Below are positions 17,852 through 26,163 of a DNA stretch of 64,000 bases, one piece after another. Source of the stretch: Bacteriovorax sp. Seq25_V (lineage in GTDB: Bacteria > Bdellovibrionota > Bacteriovoracia > Bacteriovoracales > Bacteriovoracaceae); assembly GCF_000447795.1 (NCBI RefSeq), contig NZ_AUNI01000020.1:186001-250000 (forward strand), in the 5' to 3' direction. The position numbers and the translations under genes are program-made. The number at the start of each line of letters is the position of its first letter. Within the stretch, counting starts at the first letter, position 1. The notes beneath the pieces were generated by a model, which was not told where the DNA came from, ran no database searches, and worked only from the letters and a program-made list of their open reading frames with translations.

Positions 17852-18808
17852 ATGCATATTCTTAGAGACATCAAATATTGTCTTTTTGCTATCTTTAACT
17901 GGATTGGACACAATATTCACAATATGTACGGTATTGTTAATGTCTTCGACATTATGTGGTTAAGACCTTTACCTGGAGGACTTTTAAAAGAGGATCATCC
18001 ATTTGCCACAGGAATTAATCCTGAGGACGGTGAAGTCATTTGGTACAAGAATATCGCTTATCAATCGAAGAGAAAGAGAGAGTTTAAGCATTCTGATGAA
18101 GAGATTGTTGCTAAGATTATGACCTATCTCGCACGAATGGTTGAAACATCGAGTTCAAGTCATTTCTACCCAAGAGGGAGAAAGAACAGAATGCCACCAG
18201 CTGTAAACTATATACATGGAACAGTTCATTATAATGGTGTATCGCTAATCTTTGATGACTTTCAAGATGCTTTGGAGCATTTTACTGACCCCGTTTTTTA
18301 TAAAGATTTTTTTAAAATGATAATGAAAGAAAAGCGTGAACCGACGATTATCTTCCGTGATAAGGATTATGACCCAGAAGAATTTGCAATCTTTTCATGT
18401 TTCATGAAGACCAGGTTTCCATTCTTTGGAAATCCAAATGGAAACAAGAAAAGACTTCACTGGGGAACACCATCTCCATGGCCTGCATTTAACCTTATCG
18501 CTGGATGGTGGATTGAGCCAACAAAGAAACTGAGAGATGTGAAAAATCATTCTTTAGTTCTTAGAGCTCCATTTGTTCAAGGTGTTTATCTCCAAAGAAG
18601 TGACTATGGAAAACTGGGGCGTAGTTCTTATATGTTTCCAGAAAAGTTATGGTCACGCTTCACATATTTTAGAATTAAGCTGCGTGGTGATCGTGGTGGT
18701 ATGTATTTCACAGATAAGAGAAAAATCGATAAAGGTTTTCTCTATGACCCGTCAAATCTCATTACTTTGAAAGAAAGAATTTATGAAAAAATCATGGGAG
18801 AGATTTAG
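17852..18808 (+). CDS. Unrecognised protein, first gene of the RND-flavoprotein operon, 318 aa
   Basis: No family recognised. A hydrophobic N-terminal stretch (YCLFAIFNWIGHNIHNMYG, residues 9-27) may associate with the membrane. The rest is soluble-looking and rich in aromatic and basic residues (HFYPRGRKNRMPPAV, LHWGTPSPWPAFNLIAGWW). TIIFRDKDYDPEEFAIFSCF around residue 170 is the densest acidic patch. AGGAGA lies seven bases before the ATG. The next gene starts three bases after its stop, and the six genes to 24816 run without a gap, so it should act with the flavoprotein and the RND permease. Confidence 0.75.
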   Translation: MHILRDIKYCLFAIFNWIGHNIHNMYGIVNVFDIMWLRPLPGGLLKEDHPFATGINPEDGEVIWYKNIAYQSKRKREFKHSDEEIVAKIMTYLARMVETSSSSHFYPRGRKNRMPPAVNYIHGTVHYNGVSLIFDDFQDALEHFTDPVFYKDFFKMIMKEKREPTIIFRDKDYDPEEFAIFSCFMKTRFPFFGNPNGNKKRLHWGTPSPWPAFNLIAGWWIEPTKKLRDVKNHSLVLRAPFVQGVYLQRSDYGKLGRSSYMFPEKLWSRFTYFRIKLRGDRGGMYFTDKRKIDKGFLYDPSNLITLKERIYEKIMGEI

Positions 18809-18811
18809 AGA

Positions 18812-19477
18812 ATGAGGCATCCTGAACTTCTCGATATTAACAAAAATGCAGTTCAGTACGGAAGGTGGCTTCTTCCAAAGGACTTTAAGCTTCATAAAGA
18901 AGTTTTAATCGCTTTTTCTGAAAAAAACGGACACATGTATTTAATTGCAGGGCAGTATGAAATGCATGGTCATTTCATTTACATGCGAACATTTAAAAAG
19001 CTTTTTACTCCACGTTCACCTCAGCCGATTGTCTATATAAGGTTTAAAAATCTTAGTAATAAAAGTATCGAAAAAATTGAGCGCTATATTGAAAGTAATG
19101 AAGGTGTAAGACATTCAAGCTGTATTAATTATGTTTTGATTACATTGTTCACATCCCTTGGGATAGTTATTAATCATGATAAGCGTAGTCTGATTTTAAA
19201 GCTTAGAGACTGTCTTGATGGTTGTCTATTTGGAGATGTGAAGATTCATAGTCAAAGTACAGAAGTTGAAGTGTTTAAAACTAAAGACTGGTCAATGTAT
19301 GAGATCTATACTCATTTTGATAAAATAGAAAAAAGATTTTTAAATCTTTTGATGCTGAGTCGAGTTTTGGAGAAAATGAGTATTGGCATTTGGAGAAAAG
19401 ATATTAGAAATTTCTATAAGCTGTATTTTACAAATTCTATTCAGTATATTCAAACAATTCTTCATAGGTATATTTAG
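18812..19477 (+). CDS. Unrecognised protein in the RND-flavoprotein operon, 221 aa
   Basis: No family recognised with confidence. Two features hint at a papain-like (NlpC/permuted) fold: an EMHGHFIYMR segment at about residue 50 and VRHSSCINYVLITLFTSLGI at about 100-119, where Cys followed by a hydrophobic helix and Leu-Gly-Ile is the usual pattern. That would give a His-Cys pair, but the similarity is weak. The C-terminal 60 residues are amphipathic helix. No signal peptide. It overlaps the next gene by one base. Confidence 0.7.
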   Translation: MRHPELLDINKNAVQYGRWLLPKDFKLHKEVLIAFSEKNGHMYLIAGQYEMHGHFIYMRTFKKLFTPRSPQPIVYIRFKNLSNKSIEKIERYIESNEGVRHSSCINYVLITLFTSLGIVINHDKRSLILKLRDCLDGCLFGDVKIHSQSTEVEVFKTKDWSMYEIYTHFDKIEKRFLNLLMLSRVLEKMSIGIWRKDIRNFYKLYFTNSIQYIQTILHRYI

Positions 19478-20481
19478 TGATTCATGAAGTTGCGATAATA
19501 GGAGCTGGCCCAAGTGGAATCAGCTTGGCCCAAGCACTTAAAGAAAAGTGTATTTCAAGTATTATTCTTGAAATGGGGGAGTGCGGTAATTCATGGGCCA
19601 ATATGCCAGATCATCTTGGGACAATTACCTTTTGGAAGTCTAATTGTCTGCGTCCAAAAGACTTGACCATGAATAAACAAAATAAAATTTCGAAAGCAAG
19701 TGAGATTGTTCAATATTTACAATACATGGCAAAAGGATTAGATATTCGTTTCTCCACGAAAGTGGAGTCGATCACTAAGAGAGAAAGTCACTATATTGTG
19801 ATGACTAGTTCTGGTGAGATTGAAGCAAAGAGAGTCGTTCTTGCTACAGGATACTTTTACAATCCCTTTATTCCAGATTTTAAAAAAGAAAATGTTTCGC
19901 TTAAAGAAATTCACTTTGCTGAATATAAGAATAGAGCGAGTGTTGGTGAGGCTAAAAACATACTTGTCGTTGGAAAAGGTTTATCGGCCGGTCAAATTAT
20001 TGAGGAACTTTGTCCTCATGAAGATCTTGATATTTCGATATCAACCCGTGGTGATATAAAATTTGGAGCGAATGATTTTCTTTCAAAGATGACTCTGTTT
20101 CTACTTCCTCTTTTTGATCTTCTTTATGGTCTAGTCAGTAATAAAAAGATGATTGTTCCAATGGGATATGGGGCAAAGAAATATGTTAAGAATCGATTTC
20201 CTAATATCGCAAAAATATCTGAGAAGAGAGTCTTCTTTAGCAATGGTGATTCGAGGGATTTTGATCTCATTATTTACTGTACTGGCTTTAGATCAGTTGC
20301 CAGTAAAATTCTTGGTGAGGACAAGATTATAAATTTTGAGTCTCAAAAAAATGAAGGAGTTTTTTATTTAGGCCTTGAAGGACTAAGAAACTTTAAAAGT
20401 CGATTTTTAAGGGGAATAAGAGAGGATGCGATTGCCTTAGCATCAATCATCGAGAAAAAAGTAAAAGGAGAAGTACGATGA
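19477..20481 (+). CDS. FAD/NAD(P)-binding flavoprotein monooxygenase-like protein
   Basis: 334 residues, start GTG sharing a base with the previous stop codon. The FAD Rossmann motif is IIGAGPSGISLAQAL at the N-terminus, and the second dinucleotide-binding motif is ILVVGKGLSAGQIIEEL at about residue 165; the first glycine position of this motif is kept. MGECGNSWANMPDHL and RVVLATGYFYNPFIP are typical of flavin monooxygenases (CzcO/YUCCA-like), and IIYCTGFRS is the late ATG motif. The protein is shorter than most FMOs. It would oxygenate or oxidise a small or lipid substrate; embedded between unknown proteins and an RND permease, export of its product is plausible. Confidence 0.85.
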   Translation: MIHEVAIIGAGPSGISLAQALKEKCISSIILEMGECGNSWANMPDHLGTITFWKSNCLRPKDLTMNKQNKISKASEIVQYLQYMAKGLDIRFSTKVESITKRESHYIVMTSSGEIEAKRVVLATGYFYNPFIPDFKKENVSLKEIHFAEYKNRASVGEAKNILVVGKGLSAGQIIEELCPHEDLDISISTRGDIKFGANDFLSKMTLFLLPLFDLLYGLVSNKKMIVPMGYGAKKYVKNRFPNIAKISEKRVFFSNGDSRDFDLIIYCTGFRSVASKILGEDKIINFESQKNEGVFYLGLEGLRNFKSRFLRGIREDAIALASIIEKKVKGEVR

Positions 20482-23400
20482 GACATGTACTCCAGTACTT
20501 ACTTGATAGACCTCTTGTAACTAAGTTTGTCTTTATCTTTATCTTTTGTGCCTCTCTTTTAGGTGTTTTGAAGGTTCAGCGTACAAGTTATCCTCAAGTT
20601 GATCTTCATAAAGTATCAATTCAAACATTTTATCCAGGTGCTTCTCCACAAGATGTTGAAAATAATGTGACCTCCCTTATTGAAAGAGAGTTGAAAAGAG
20701 TATCTGGAATTAAGTATCATTCGTCTCGATCTCTTGAGGGACAATCTTCCATTATGATTATCTTAGACCAAGATTATTCTCGACTTGATACTGTAAAAGA
20801 TAATATTCAAAGAGCTGTTGACAACGTAACAAATCTTCCTTCTCGAGTGAAGGGAAGGCCAATTATAACAGAAATAAAGGTTGAAAACTTCCCGATTTAT
20901 GATGTTGCTATTATCTGGGAAGGACAAAGTGAAGCAAAAACACTTGAGCTTGCCAAGCGTCTTGAAAGAAAACTTCTTCAGTTAAAGGATATCGTGGCCG
21001 TAGATATCAGTGGAGAGAGAGACAGAGAGTTAATTGTTCAGCTTGACCTCGAAAAAATTAATCAGCTTAATCTTTCTTTTAGTGAAATTATCCATGTGCT
21101 AAAAAGCAATAATATTCGTTCTTTTGGAACAAAGGTTGAATCATTTATTGATGAGAGACAAATTTTAACAATTTCTCGTTTTGATTCTCCTGAAAAGCTT
21201 GGCGAGTTAATTGTGAGATCTAACGATTCAGGCAAGAGTGTTCAATTAAAGGATATTGCTAGTATTGCGGATGGATTTAGTCAAAAGAATATTATTACGA
21301 GATATAATGGAAAAGAAGGAGTCGGGCTTTGGCTATATAAGAGTAAAAGTGGCGATATTCTAAATACAGTCGAGAAAATAAAAAAGACTGTTTCTGAGTT
21401 CCAAAATGGACTTGCAAATGACAAAGTAAAATTTGTAACAACACATGATCTTTCACTTGAGACGAAATCTCGCTTAAATATGGTTTATGGCAACATCTTC
21501 TTAGGTCTTATTCTTGTGCTCGTTGTTCTCTTTATTTTCTTTAATGCGAAAATGGCATTCTGGGTAGCAATGGGAATTCCGTTTAGTTTAGCATTTCTAT
21601 GGATATTAATGCCTATACTGGGTATTACGCTTAACTCTATATCTTTGTGTGGAATTATTATTGTTCTTGGTATGATTGTGGATGATGCAATTATTGTTTC
21701 AGAATCTATTTATGAACGAGAAATTATTAATGATGAAAGTCTAATTCAAGCTGTCTTGCAAGTCTCTCGACCGATTTTTAGTACTATTTTTACTACAATT
21801 ATTGCTTTTTTACCAATTTACTTCATGCCTGGTATGATTGGACAGTTTGTAAAAGAAATTCCCTCTGTTGTAATTATCACATTAGTAGGTAGCTTTATTG
21901 AGTCGTTGCTATTTTTACCTGTACATTTACGTCATGTAGGAAAGACCGAATCACAAAGCTCTTTAGGGAAAAAGATTCTTTTAAAATTTCAAAATATCTA
22001 TTCTAGGTCATTAGGTATATTCCTTGAAAATTATAAGATGTCTGCTCTGGCGGTATTAGCATTTATTTTGAGCGGGACGTTTTTAAGTATAAAAACTTTT
22101 AAAGTGGTAATGTTCCCAGAGAATCAATCTCAGCGGATATATTTATATGGCGATGTTAAAAGAGGTAAAACCTTAAACTACACTAACTCTGTGGTTGCTG
22201 AGGTTGAAAAGATACTATCTCCTTATGTGGGAAAAGAGGTTACATCTTACCGTTCAAGAGTTGGAAGGAATTTCGAAGGCCAATATCACTGTGAACAGTG
22301 CTTTTATGTGAAAGTTGAGTTAACTCACTTTACTCAAAGGGATAAGACTGCTCTTGATATTGATAGTGAGATAAGAGAAAAGCTTAAAGTTGTAAGTGAC
22401 TTGAAAAGTTTTGGAATAAAGATTGATTCCGGTGCACCACCAGAGAAGAATGACTTCGAGATTAGTTTTCTCTCCAAAGATATGCAAAAGCGTCTGTCTG
22501 CACTTGAAGAAGTGAAAACCCTTCTTAAAAGTAAGAATGTTGTCGTTACAGATGATGTTGAGTTTCTAGAAAACTCTTTTGTTCTTGAACCTGATTATGC
22601 GGAATTGTCTCGCTTGAAAGTTAATCTCGTTGATGTAACCAATGCCTTAATTGTTGTATATGGTGGGGAAGTTGTTGGTTTTTTTAACCAAGGTTTGGAG
22701 AGAACATATTATCGAGTGATGGCGAAAAAGGATGCGAATGCGCTGGAAAATCCACTCCTTGGGATCAAGGTTTTGAATGCGAATGGAAGAAATATTGATA
22801 TCTCAAAAGTCGTGAAGATGAGAAGTCAGCGGGCCTTAAATAGTGTTTATCACTATAATGGTGATGTTGCGAATACTCTCTTTGTTGCAAAGACTGTTAA
22901 AGATGTGGACGTTGATTATTTAAGAACGATTACAAAAGAAATGGTTAAAGATGGTAAAGATATTGATGTTATTATTTCAGGAAAAAAGATAGACTCTTTG
23001 AATGCAAATTATGAAGTAGTGCTAATTTTCTTGCTTGCTCTACTACTTATTTACTTCTTCCTTGTTATTCAGTTTTCGTCTTTGTGGGTGCCATTTATTA
23101 TTTCATCATCAATTCCTGTGGGAATGATTGGAGTCGTTTTTACTTTTTATTTACATGGAATGCCCATTTCGATGATGGCGCTATTGGGTCTTGTAGGGTT
23201 TTCAGGAGTTGTTATCAACGATGCTCTTTTAATGATTGAAGTAATTAGTGTGTTAAAAAATAAAGAAGGTTGTCTAGTTGTTGACGATCTCATTATTGAG
23301 GCAAGGAAACGTTTTACTCCCATTTTTTTGACAACTGTTACAACAATTGCAGGCCTCGCCCCAAGTGTTTATGGTTTTCTTGGGGGGACAGATGCTTTTG

Positions 23401-23516
23401 TTTCTCCAATGGTTCTCGCGATGGGAAGTGGTTTGTTATTTGGTACGATCTCTGATCTATATCTGATCCCACTTATTTATCGCTTTATTTTTGCTAAAAG
23501 ATTTGGAATTTCGTAA
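20478..23516 (+). CDS. RND-family efflux permease (AcrB-like)
   Basis: 1012 residues with twelve predicted membrane helices in the AcrB pattern: TM1 near residue 12-30, a large periplasmic loop, TM2-6 near 335-490, a second loop, TM7-12 to the end. The proton-relay Asp pair is present in MIVDDAIIVSESIYERE. FYPGASPQDVENNVT is the conserved start of the porter domain. HCEQCFYVKVEL in the second loop has an unusual CxxC. No membrane-fusion adaptor or outer-membrane factor lies in the operon, so it must recruit these from elsewhere or move lipid-like molecules alone. Confidence 0.92.
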   Translation: MRHVLQYLLDRPLVTKFVFIFIFCASLLGVLKVQRTSYPQVDLHKVSIQTFYPGASPQDVENNVTSLIERELKRVSGIKYHSSRSLEGQSSIMIILDQDYSRLDTVKDNIQRAVDNVTNLPSRVKGRPIITEIKVENFPIYDVAIIWEGQSEAKTLELAKRLERKLLQLKDIVAVDISGERDRELIVQLDLEKINQLNLSFSEIIHVLKSNNIRSFGTKVESFIDERQILTISRFDSPEKLGELIVRSNDSGKSVQLKDIASIADGFSQKNIITRYNGKEGVGLWLYKSKSGDILNTVEKIKKTVSEFQNGLANDKVKFVTTHDLSLETKSRLNMVYGNIFLGLILVLVVLFIFFNAKMAFWVAMGIPFSLAFLWILMPILGITLNSISLCGIIIVLGMIVDDAIIVSESIYEREIINDESLIQAVLQVSRPIFSTIFTTIIAFLPIYFMPGMIGQFVKEIPSVVIITLVGSFIESLLFLPVHLRHVGKTESQSSLGKKILLKFQNIYSRSLGIFLENYKMSALAVLAFILSGTFLSIKTFKVVMFPENQSQRIYLYGDVKRGKTLNYTNSVVAEVEKILSPYVGKEVTSYRSRVGRNFEGQYHCEQCFYVKVELTHFTQRDKTALDIDSEIREKLKVVSDLKSFGIKIDSGAPPEKNDFEISFLSKDMQKRLSALEEVKTLLKSKNVVVTDDVEFLENSFVLEPDYAELSRLKVNLVDVTNALIVVYGGEVVGFFNQGLERTYYRVMAKKDANALENPLLGIKVLNANGRNIDISKVVKMRSQRALNSVYHYNGDVANTLFVAKTVKDVDVDYLRTITKEMVKDGKDIDVIISGKKIDSLNANYEVVLIFLLALLLIYFFLVIQFSSLWVPFIISSSIPVGMIGVVFTFYLHGMPISMMALLGLVGFSGVVINDALLMIEVISVLKNKEGCLVVDDLIIEARKRFTPIFLTTVTTIAGLAPSVYGFLGGTDAFVSPMVLAMGSGLLFGTISDLYLIPLIYRFIFAKRFGIS

Positions 23517-24400
23517 TGAGAGCAAAGGTTCTAGGTTATATTCAAAATGTAATCTTCTTCGCAGGTTTTGTCTTTATTTGCCATTTCTTGATTATAAATA
23601 GTCGTAAGATTCCTAGCTTTGGTTTTCTAGTATACTTTGGTCTTATTTTTAATTATTTTCTTTTTTATTTATTTCTCTCTTTCGGGCAGAGGTCTGTTTT
23701 TAAAAATGGTATAGGTGTTTTAAAGTTATTGGATGTTAATATCCTGTCTAATTTCTTAAATCTTATTCTTCCGCTTAAAGCAGGGATTATTTATAAAGCT
23801 TCTGTTATCAAGAATAATCATGGTATCTCATATCGTGAATTTAGTATAAAGATGTTGTCTCTTTCTCTTATTAGTTTGCTTATTGTCTTTTTGGCCTTGG
23901 CCATCCTTTTATGCTTTTGGCAAAGCGGTGCAGTTCACAGTGTTTATATTGATCGTTATTTCTACTTTGTAATCACAGCAATCGTCTCAATCCTTTCAAT
24001 CGTTATTGTGGTCATTTCGAAAAAGATTCAAAGTCTTGATCGAGTATCTCTGATTAAAATCATGACTTTTTATTTCTTTAGTTCAGTGACATATATAATA
24101 AAATTTCTTATTTATATCTATGCTTTTGGCCTTAATTCTTCGCTTTATGAAGTTAGTGTCATGACCTACTTGATTTTGGCAGCAGGTTTTATTTCGGTGC
24201 TTCCCGGTAATATCGGTTTGAGAGAATTGAGTTTAATAGGCGTGCTTTCAATGTTTCAAGTTGATGGAGACAGAGCTGTTCTTATTGCTTTTCTTGATCG
24301 CTTGATACAGATTTTATTCCTTGGTGGCTACAGCCTTGTATCTTTAGCGATAAAAAAGTATAAGCAAGAATCAGTGACAGGATTTGAATGGAATTACTAA
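23516..24400 (+). CDS. Lysylphosphatidylglycerol-synthase TM-domain family membrane protein
   Basis: 294 residues with about eight membrane segments. The family signature is ISVLPGNIGLRELSLIGV at about residue 225-242; NFLNLILPLKAGIIYKASVIK at about 75-95 is the other conserved piece. This is the AglD/MprF flippase-like domain without the soluble synthase domain, so a role in lipid or lipid-linked substrate flipping is a fair inference. Start ATG overlaps the RND gene stop (TAATG). Confidence 0.82.
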   Translation: MRAKVLGYIQNVIFFAGFVFICHFLIINSRKIPSFGFLVYFGLIFNYFLFYLFLSFGQRSVFKNGIGVLKLLDVNILSNFLNLILPLKAGIIYKASVIKNNHGISYREFSIKMLSLSLISLLIVFLALAILLCFWQSGAVHSVYIDRYFYFVITAIVSILSIVIVVISKKIQSLDRVSLIKIMTFYFFSSVTYIIKFLIYIYAFGLNSSLYEVSVMTYLILAAGFISVLPGNIGLRELSLIGVLSMFQVDGDRAVLIAFLDRLIQILFLGGYSLVSLAIKKYKQESVTGFEWNY

Positions 24401-24816
24401 ATAAAATTAAATCGATGCTAAGTAAAGAAACAAAACCAATTCTTCCCTATGATCAAATTGGAGGGGAAGAGGTCCTACAAAAACTAGTTGATCGCTTCTA
24501 CTTCCATATGGATACTAATCTCCAGGCAAAGGAGTGTCGTGATCTTCATGCCAAAAGTCTAGAAAGTGCCAACAAAAAACTATTTATGTTTCTCTCTGGT
24601 TGGCTTGGTGGGCCTTCTCTGTATATTGAGGCCTACGGTCATCCGATGATGAGACGTCGCCATTTCCCATTTAAAATTGGTCCTAAGGAAAGAGATCAGT
24701 GGTTATTATGTATGAGGCTAAGTCTTTCTGAGTTAAATCTTGAGGCCAAGCTTGATAGTCAACTCTGGGAGGGGTTTAGAAAGTTCGCTGAGCATATGAG
24801 AAATCACGAGGATTAA
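24388..24816 (+). CDS. Group 2 truncated hemoglobin
   Basis: 142 residues of the trHb2 (YjbI/trHbO) type. The heme region is GWLGGPSLYIEAYGHPMMRRRHFPF, read here only in part, with the proximal His in YGHPMM and the conserved RRRHFPFKI; WLLCMRLSLSEL is the final helix. The N-terminal IGGEEVLQKLVDRFYFHM is the standard A/B helix start. Such proteins bind O2, NO or H2S. It overlaps the upstream membrane-protein gene by 13 bp, so it belongs to the operon, where it may supply oxygen or scavenge peroxide for the flavoprotein. Its 3' end overlaps the convergent DUF309 gene by 84 bp. Confidence 0.9.
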   Translation: MELLNKIKSMLSKETKPILPYDQIGGEEVLQKLVDRFYFHMDTNLQAKECRDLHAKSLESANKKLFMFLSGWLGGPSLYIEAYGHPMMRRRHFPFKIGPKERDQWLLCMRLSLSELNLEAKLDSQLWEGFRKFAEHMRNHED

Positions 24817-25233
24817 TTCTTTAATTTCGAATCCACAAAGACTTTCTAACTCAATTTGTTTAAGTATTTCAATTGCTCTTTGTAGATGCCCGATACTCGC
24901 CGGTATACTCTGTAGTTTAAATTTTACCCCTGCTGCACCAATTTTTATAAGTGCCTGACAAAGCTTTGCCATATCTCCTTGGCGACCATTTGCATTCCAA
25001 ATAGCTTCAAGATATGCATGGGCCTCCCAGAAATATTCTTCATTTAGAAGATCTATGCTGAAGAGGTAGTATTCATGAACTTTATAATTAGTTTCTGTTA
25101 ACGGTTTTGACTCTGGTTCTCCTGAAAATTCCATATGGCCACCTTCTTTCAACGGGTGAGGAAAGCGACCAGGAATAAAGCGATAGCTTGGAAAGGGAAT
25201 AGTTGAGTAACGCACTAGACTCTTGTGGACCAA
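24733..25233 (-). CDS. DUF309 family protein
   Basis: 166 residues. The family opening is present (IPFPSYRFIPGRFPHPLKEG, then GHMEFSG), followed by the DUF309 core helix pair LLNEEYFWEAHAYLEAIW and QALIKIGAAGVKFKL. Function is unknown in all bacteria; the WEAHAYLE motif suggests a helical fold. It overlaps the exonuclease gene upstream by 19 bp, so it is translated after it. The unusually long convergent overlap with the globin gene is notable. Confidence 0.82.
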   Translation of the reverse strand: MVHKSLVRYSTIPFPSYRFIPGRFPHPLKEGGHMEFSGEPESKPLTETNYKVHEYYLFSIDLLNEEYFWEAHAYLEAIWNANGRQGDMAKLCQALIKIGAAGVKFKLQSIPASIGHLQRAIEILKQIELESLCGFEIKELILVISHMLSELSKPLPELTIKLGLKI

Positions 25234-25988
25234 TCAAAATCAAAATTTAAGATACCTTCATCAATATGAAGTTTTGGAACAATTTTGTACCACTGCTTAC
25301 TTTCAGGATCCCATTGGAATCTTGCTCGAGCAACTTTATTTTTGATTCTGTTGAATTCATCTACTTGATTTTTATCTTTCCAATTAGGTGCTTTAAGACT
25401 TGCAACAATCTTAATCTTTGGTCCCGAAGCAATTGTTGCCATACGAGCATAATCGTAGTGAGAAGCTATCTTTAGCATTGATAGAACATCAGTTACTGCA
25501 CGATGAGGGAAAGGATTGATAAAACCGTGGGCATGCTCAAGTGCGGCCATGCTCTTATGAGTAATTTTTCTTGGGTATTCGATGTCATTTTGAGTGTCGA
25601 TCCAAGTCTTTGTTGGAATTTCTAGACCATATCTTTTAAACATTGCTGTTAGCATTGGACGATCATACTTCTCACCATTATGGGCCATGAGGTAATCAGC
25701 TTTCTTAATAAGAAGAGCTAATCTTTCAAGTGCCATTTTGATTTCATCTGATTTCAGCCCATGATCTTTTAGGAGTTTGTCATCAATTCCTGTAAGCTCA
25801 ATAACTTCTTCAGTCATTGGTATACGGTCGCGTTCGTCAATAAGTTCACTGAAGATTCTAATTGGTGAGTTGATTCTTGTATCCCAAAGAACAGCTCCGA
25901 TCTCAGTAACGCGATCAACTTGTAAATTGACACCGGCCTCAACTAGATTTTCATTCATTCCTTCAAGGTCGATTCCTAAAATTAGCAT
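25215..25988 (-). CDS. DEDDh 3'-5' exonuclease (DnaQ-like)
   Basis: 257 residues. Catalytic motifs are Exo I LGIDLEGMNE (D6, E8), Exo II MAHNGEKYDRPML and Exo III FPHRAVTDVLSML with the DEDDh His. WIDTQNDIEYPRKITHKSMAAL fits the middle of the domain. A C-terminal 70 residues (KIKIVASLKAPNWKDKNQVDEF; basic) extends past the nuclease core and may bind nucleic acid. It is a stand-alone nuclease, not a polymerase subunit. Role may be in RNA or DNA trimming; substrate cannot be read from sequence. Confidence 0.85.
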   Translation of the reverse strand: MLILGIDLEGMNENLVEAGVNLQVDRVTEIGAVLWDTRINSPIRIFSELIDERDRIPMTEEVIELTGIDDKLLKDHGLKSDEIKMALERLALLIKKADYLMAHNGEKYDRPMLTAMFKRYGLEIPTKTWIDTQNDIEYPRKITHKSMAALEHAHGFINPFPHRAVTDVLSMLKIASHYDYARMATIASGPKIKIVASLKAPNWKDKNQVDEFNRIKNKVARARFQWDPESKQWYKIVPKLHIDEGILNFDFDWSTRV

Positions 25989-26163
25989 ATTATTTCCTTC
26001 GTTTCTTTTCCCTTACTCTAGCAAATTTAGAATCTTATTGTAAACATGATGCTTTGCGTATCACGCACGGCGCACGAGTATTTTTTGGACATTAGGTGCT
26101 ATTTTGACAATAATTTAACCTATTAGTGACATTAATTGATTTTTTTAGTTTTAGGATCTTAGA

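Noticed and set aside
17693..17920. 75-codon minus-strand frame before the six-gene operon
   Set aside because: It covers the intergenic promoter region and overlaps the start of the first operon gene; its sequence shows no domain or start signal.
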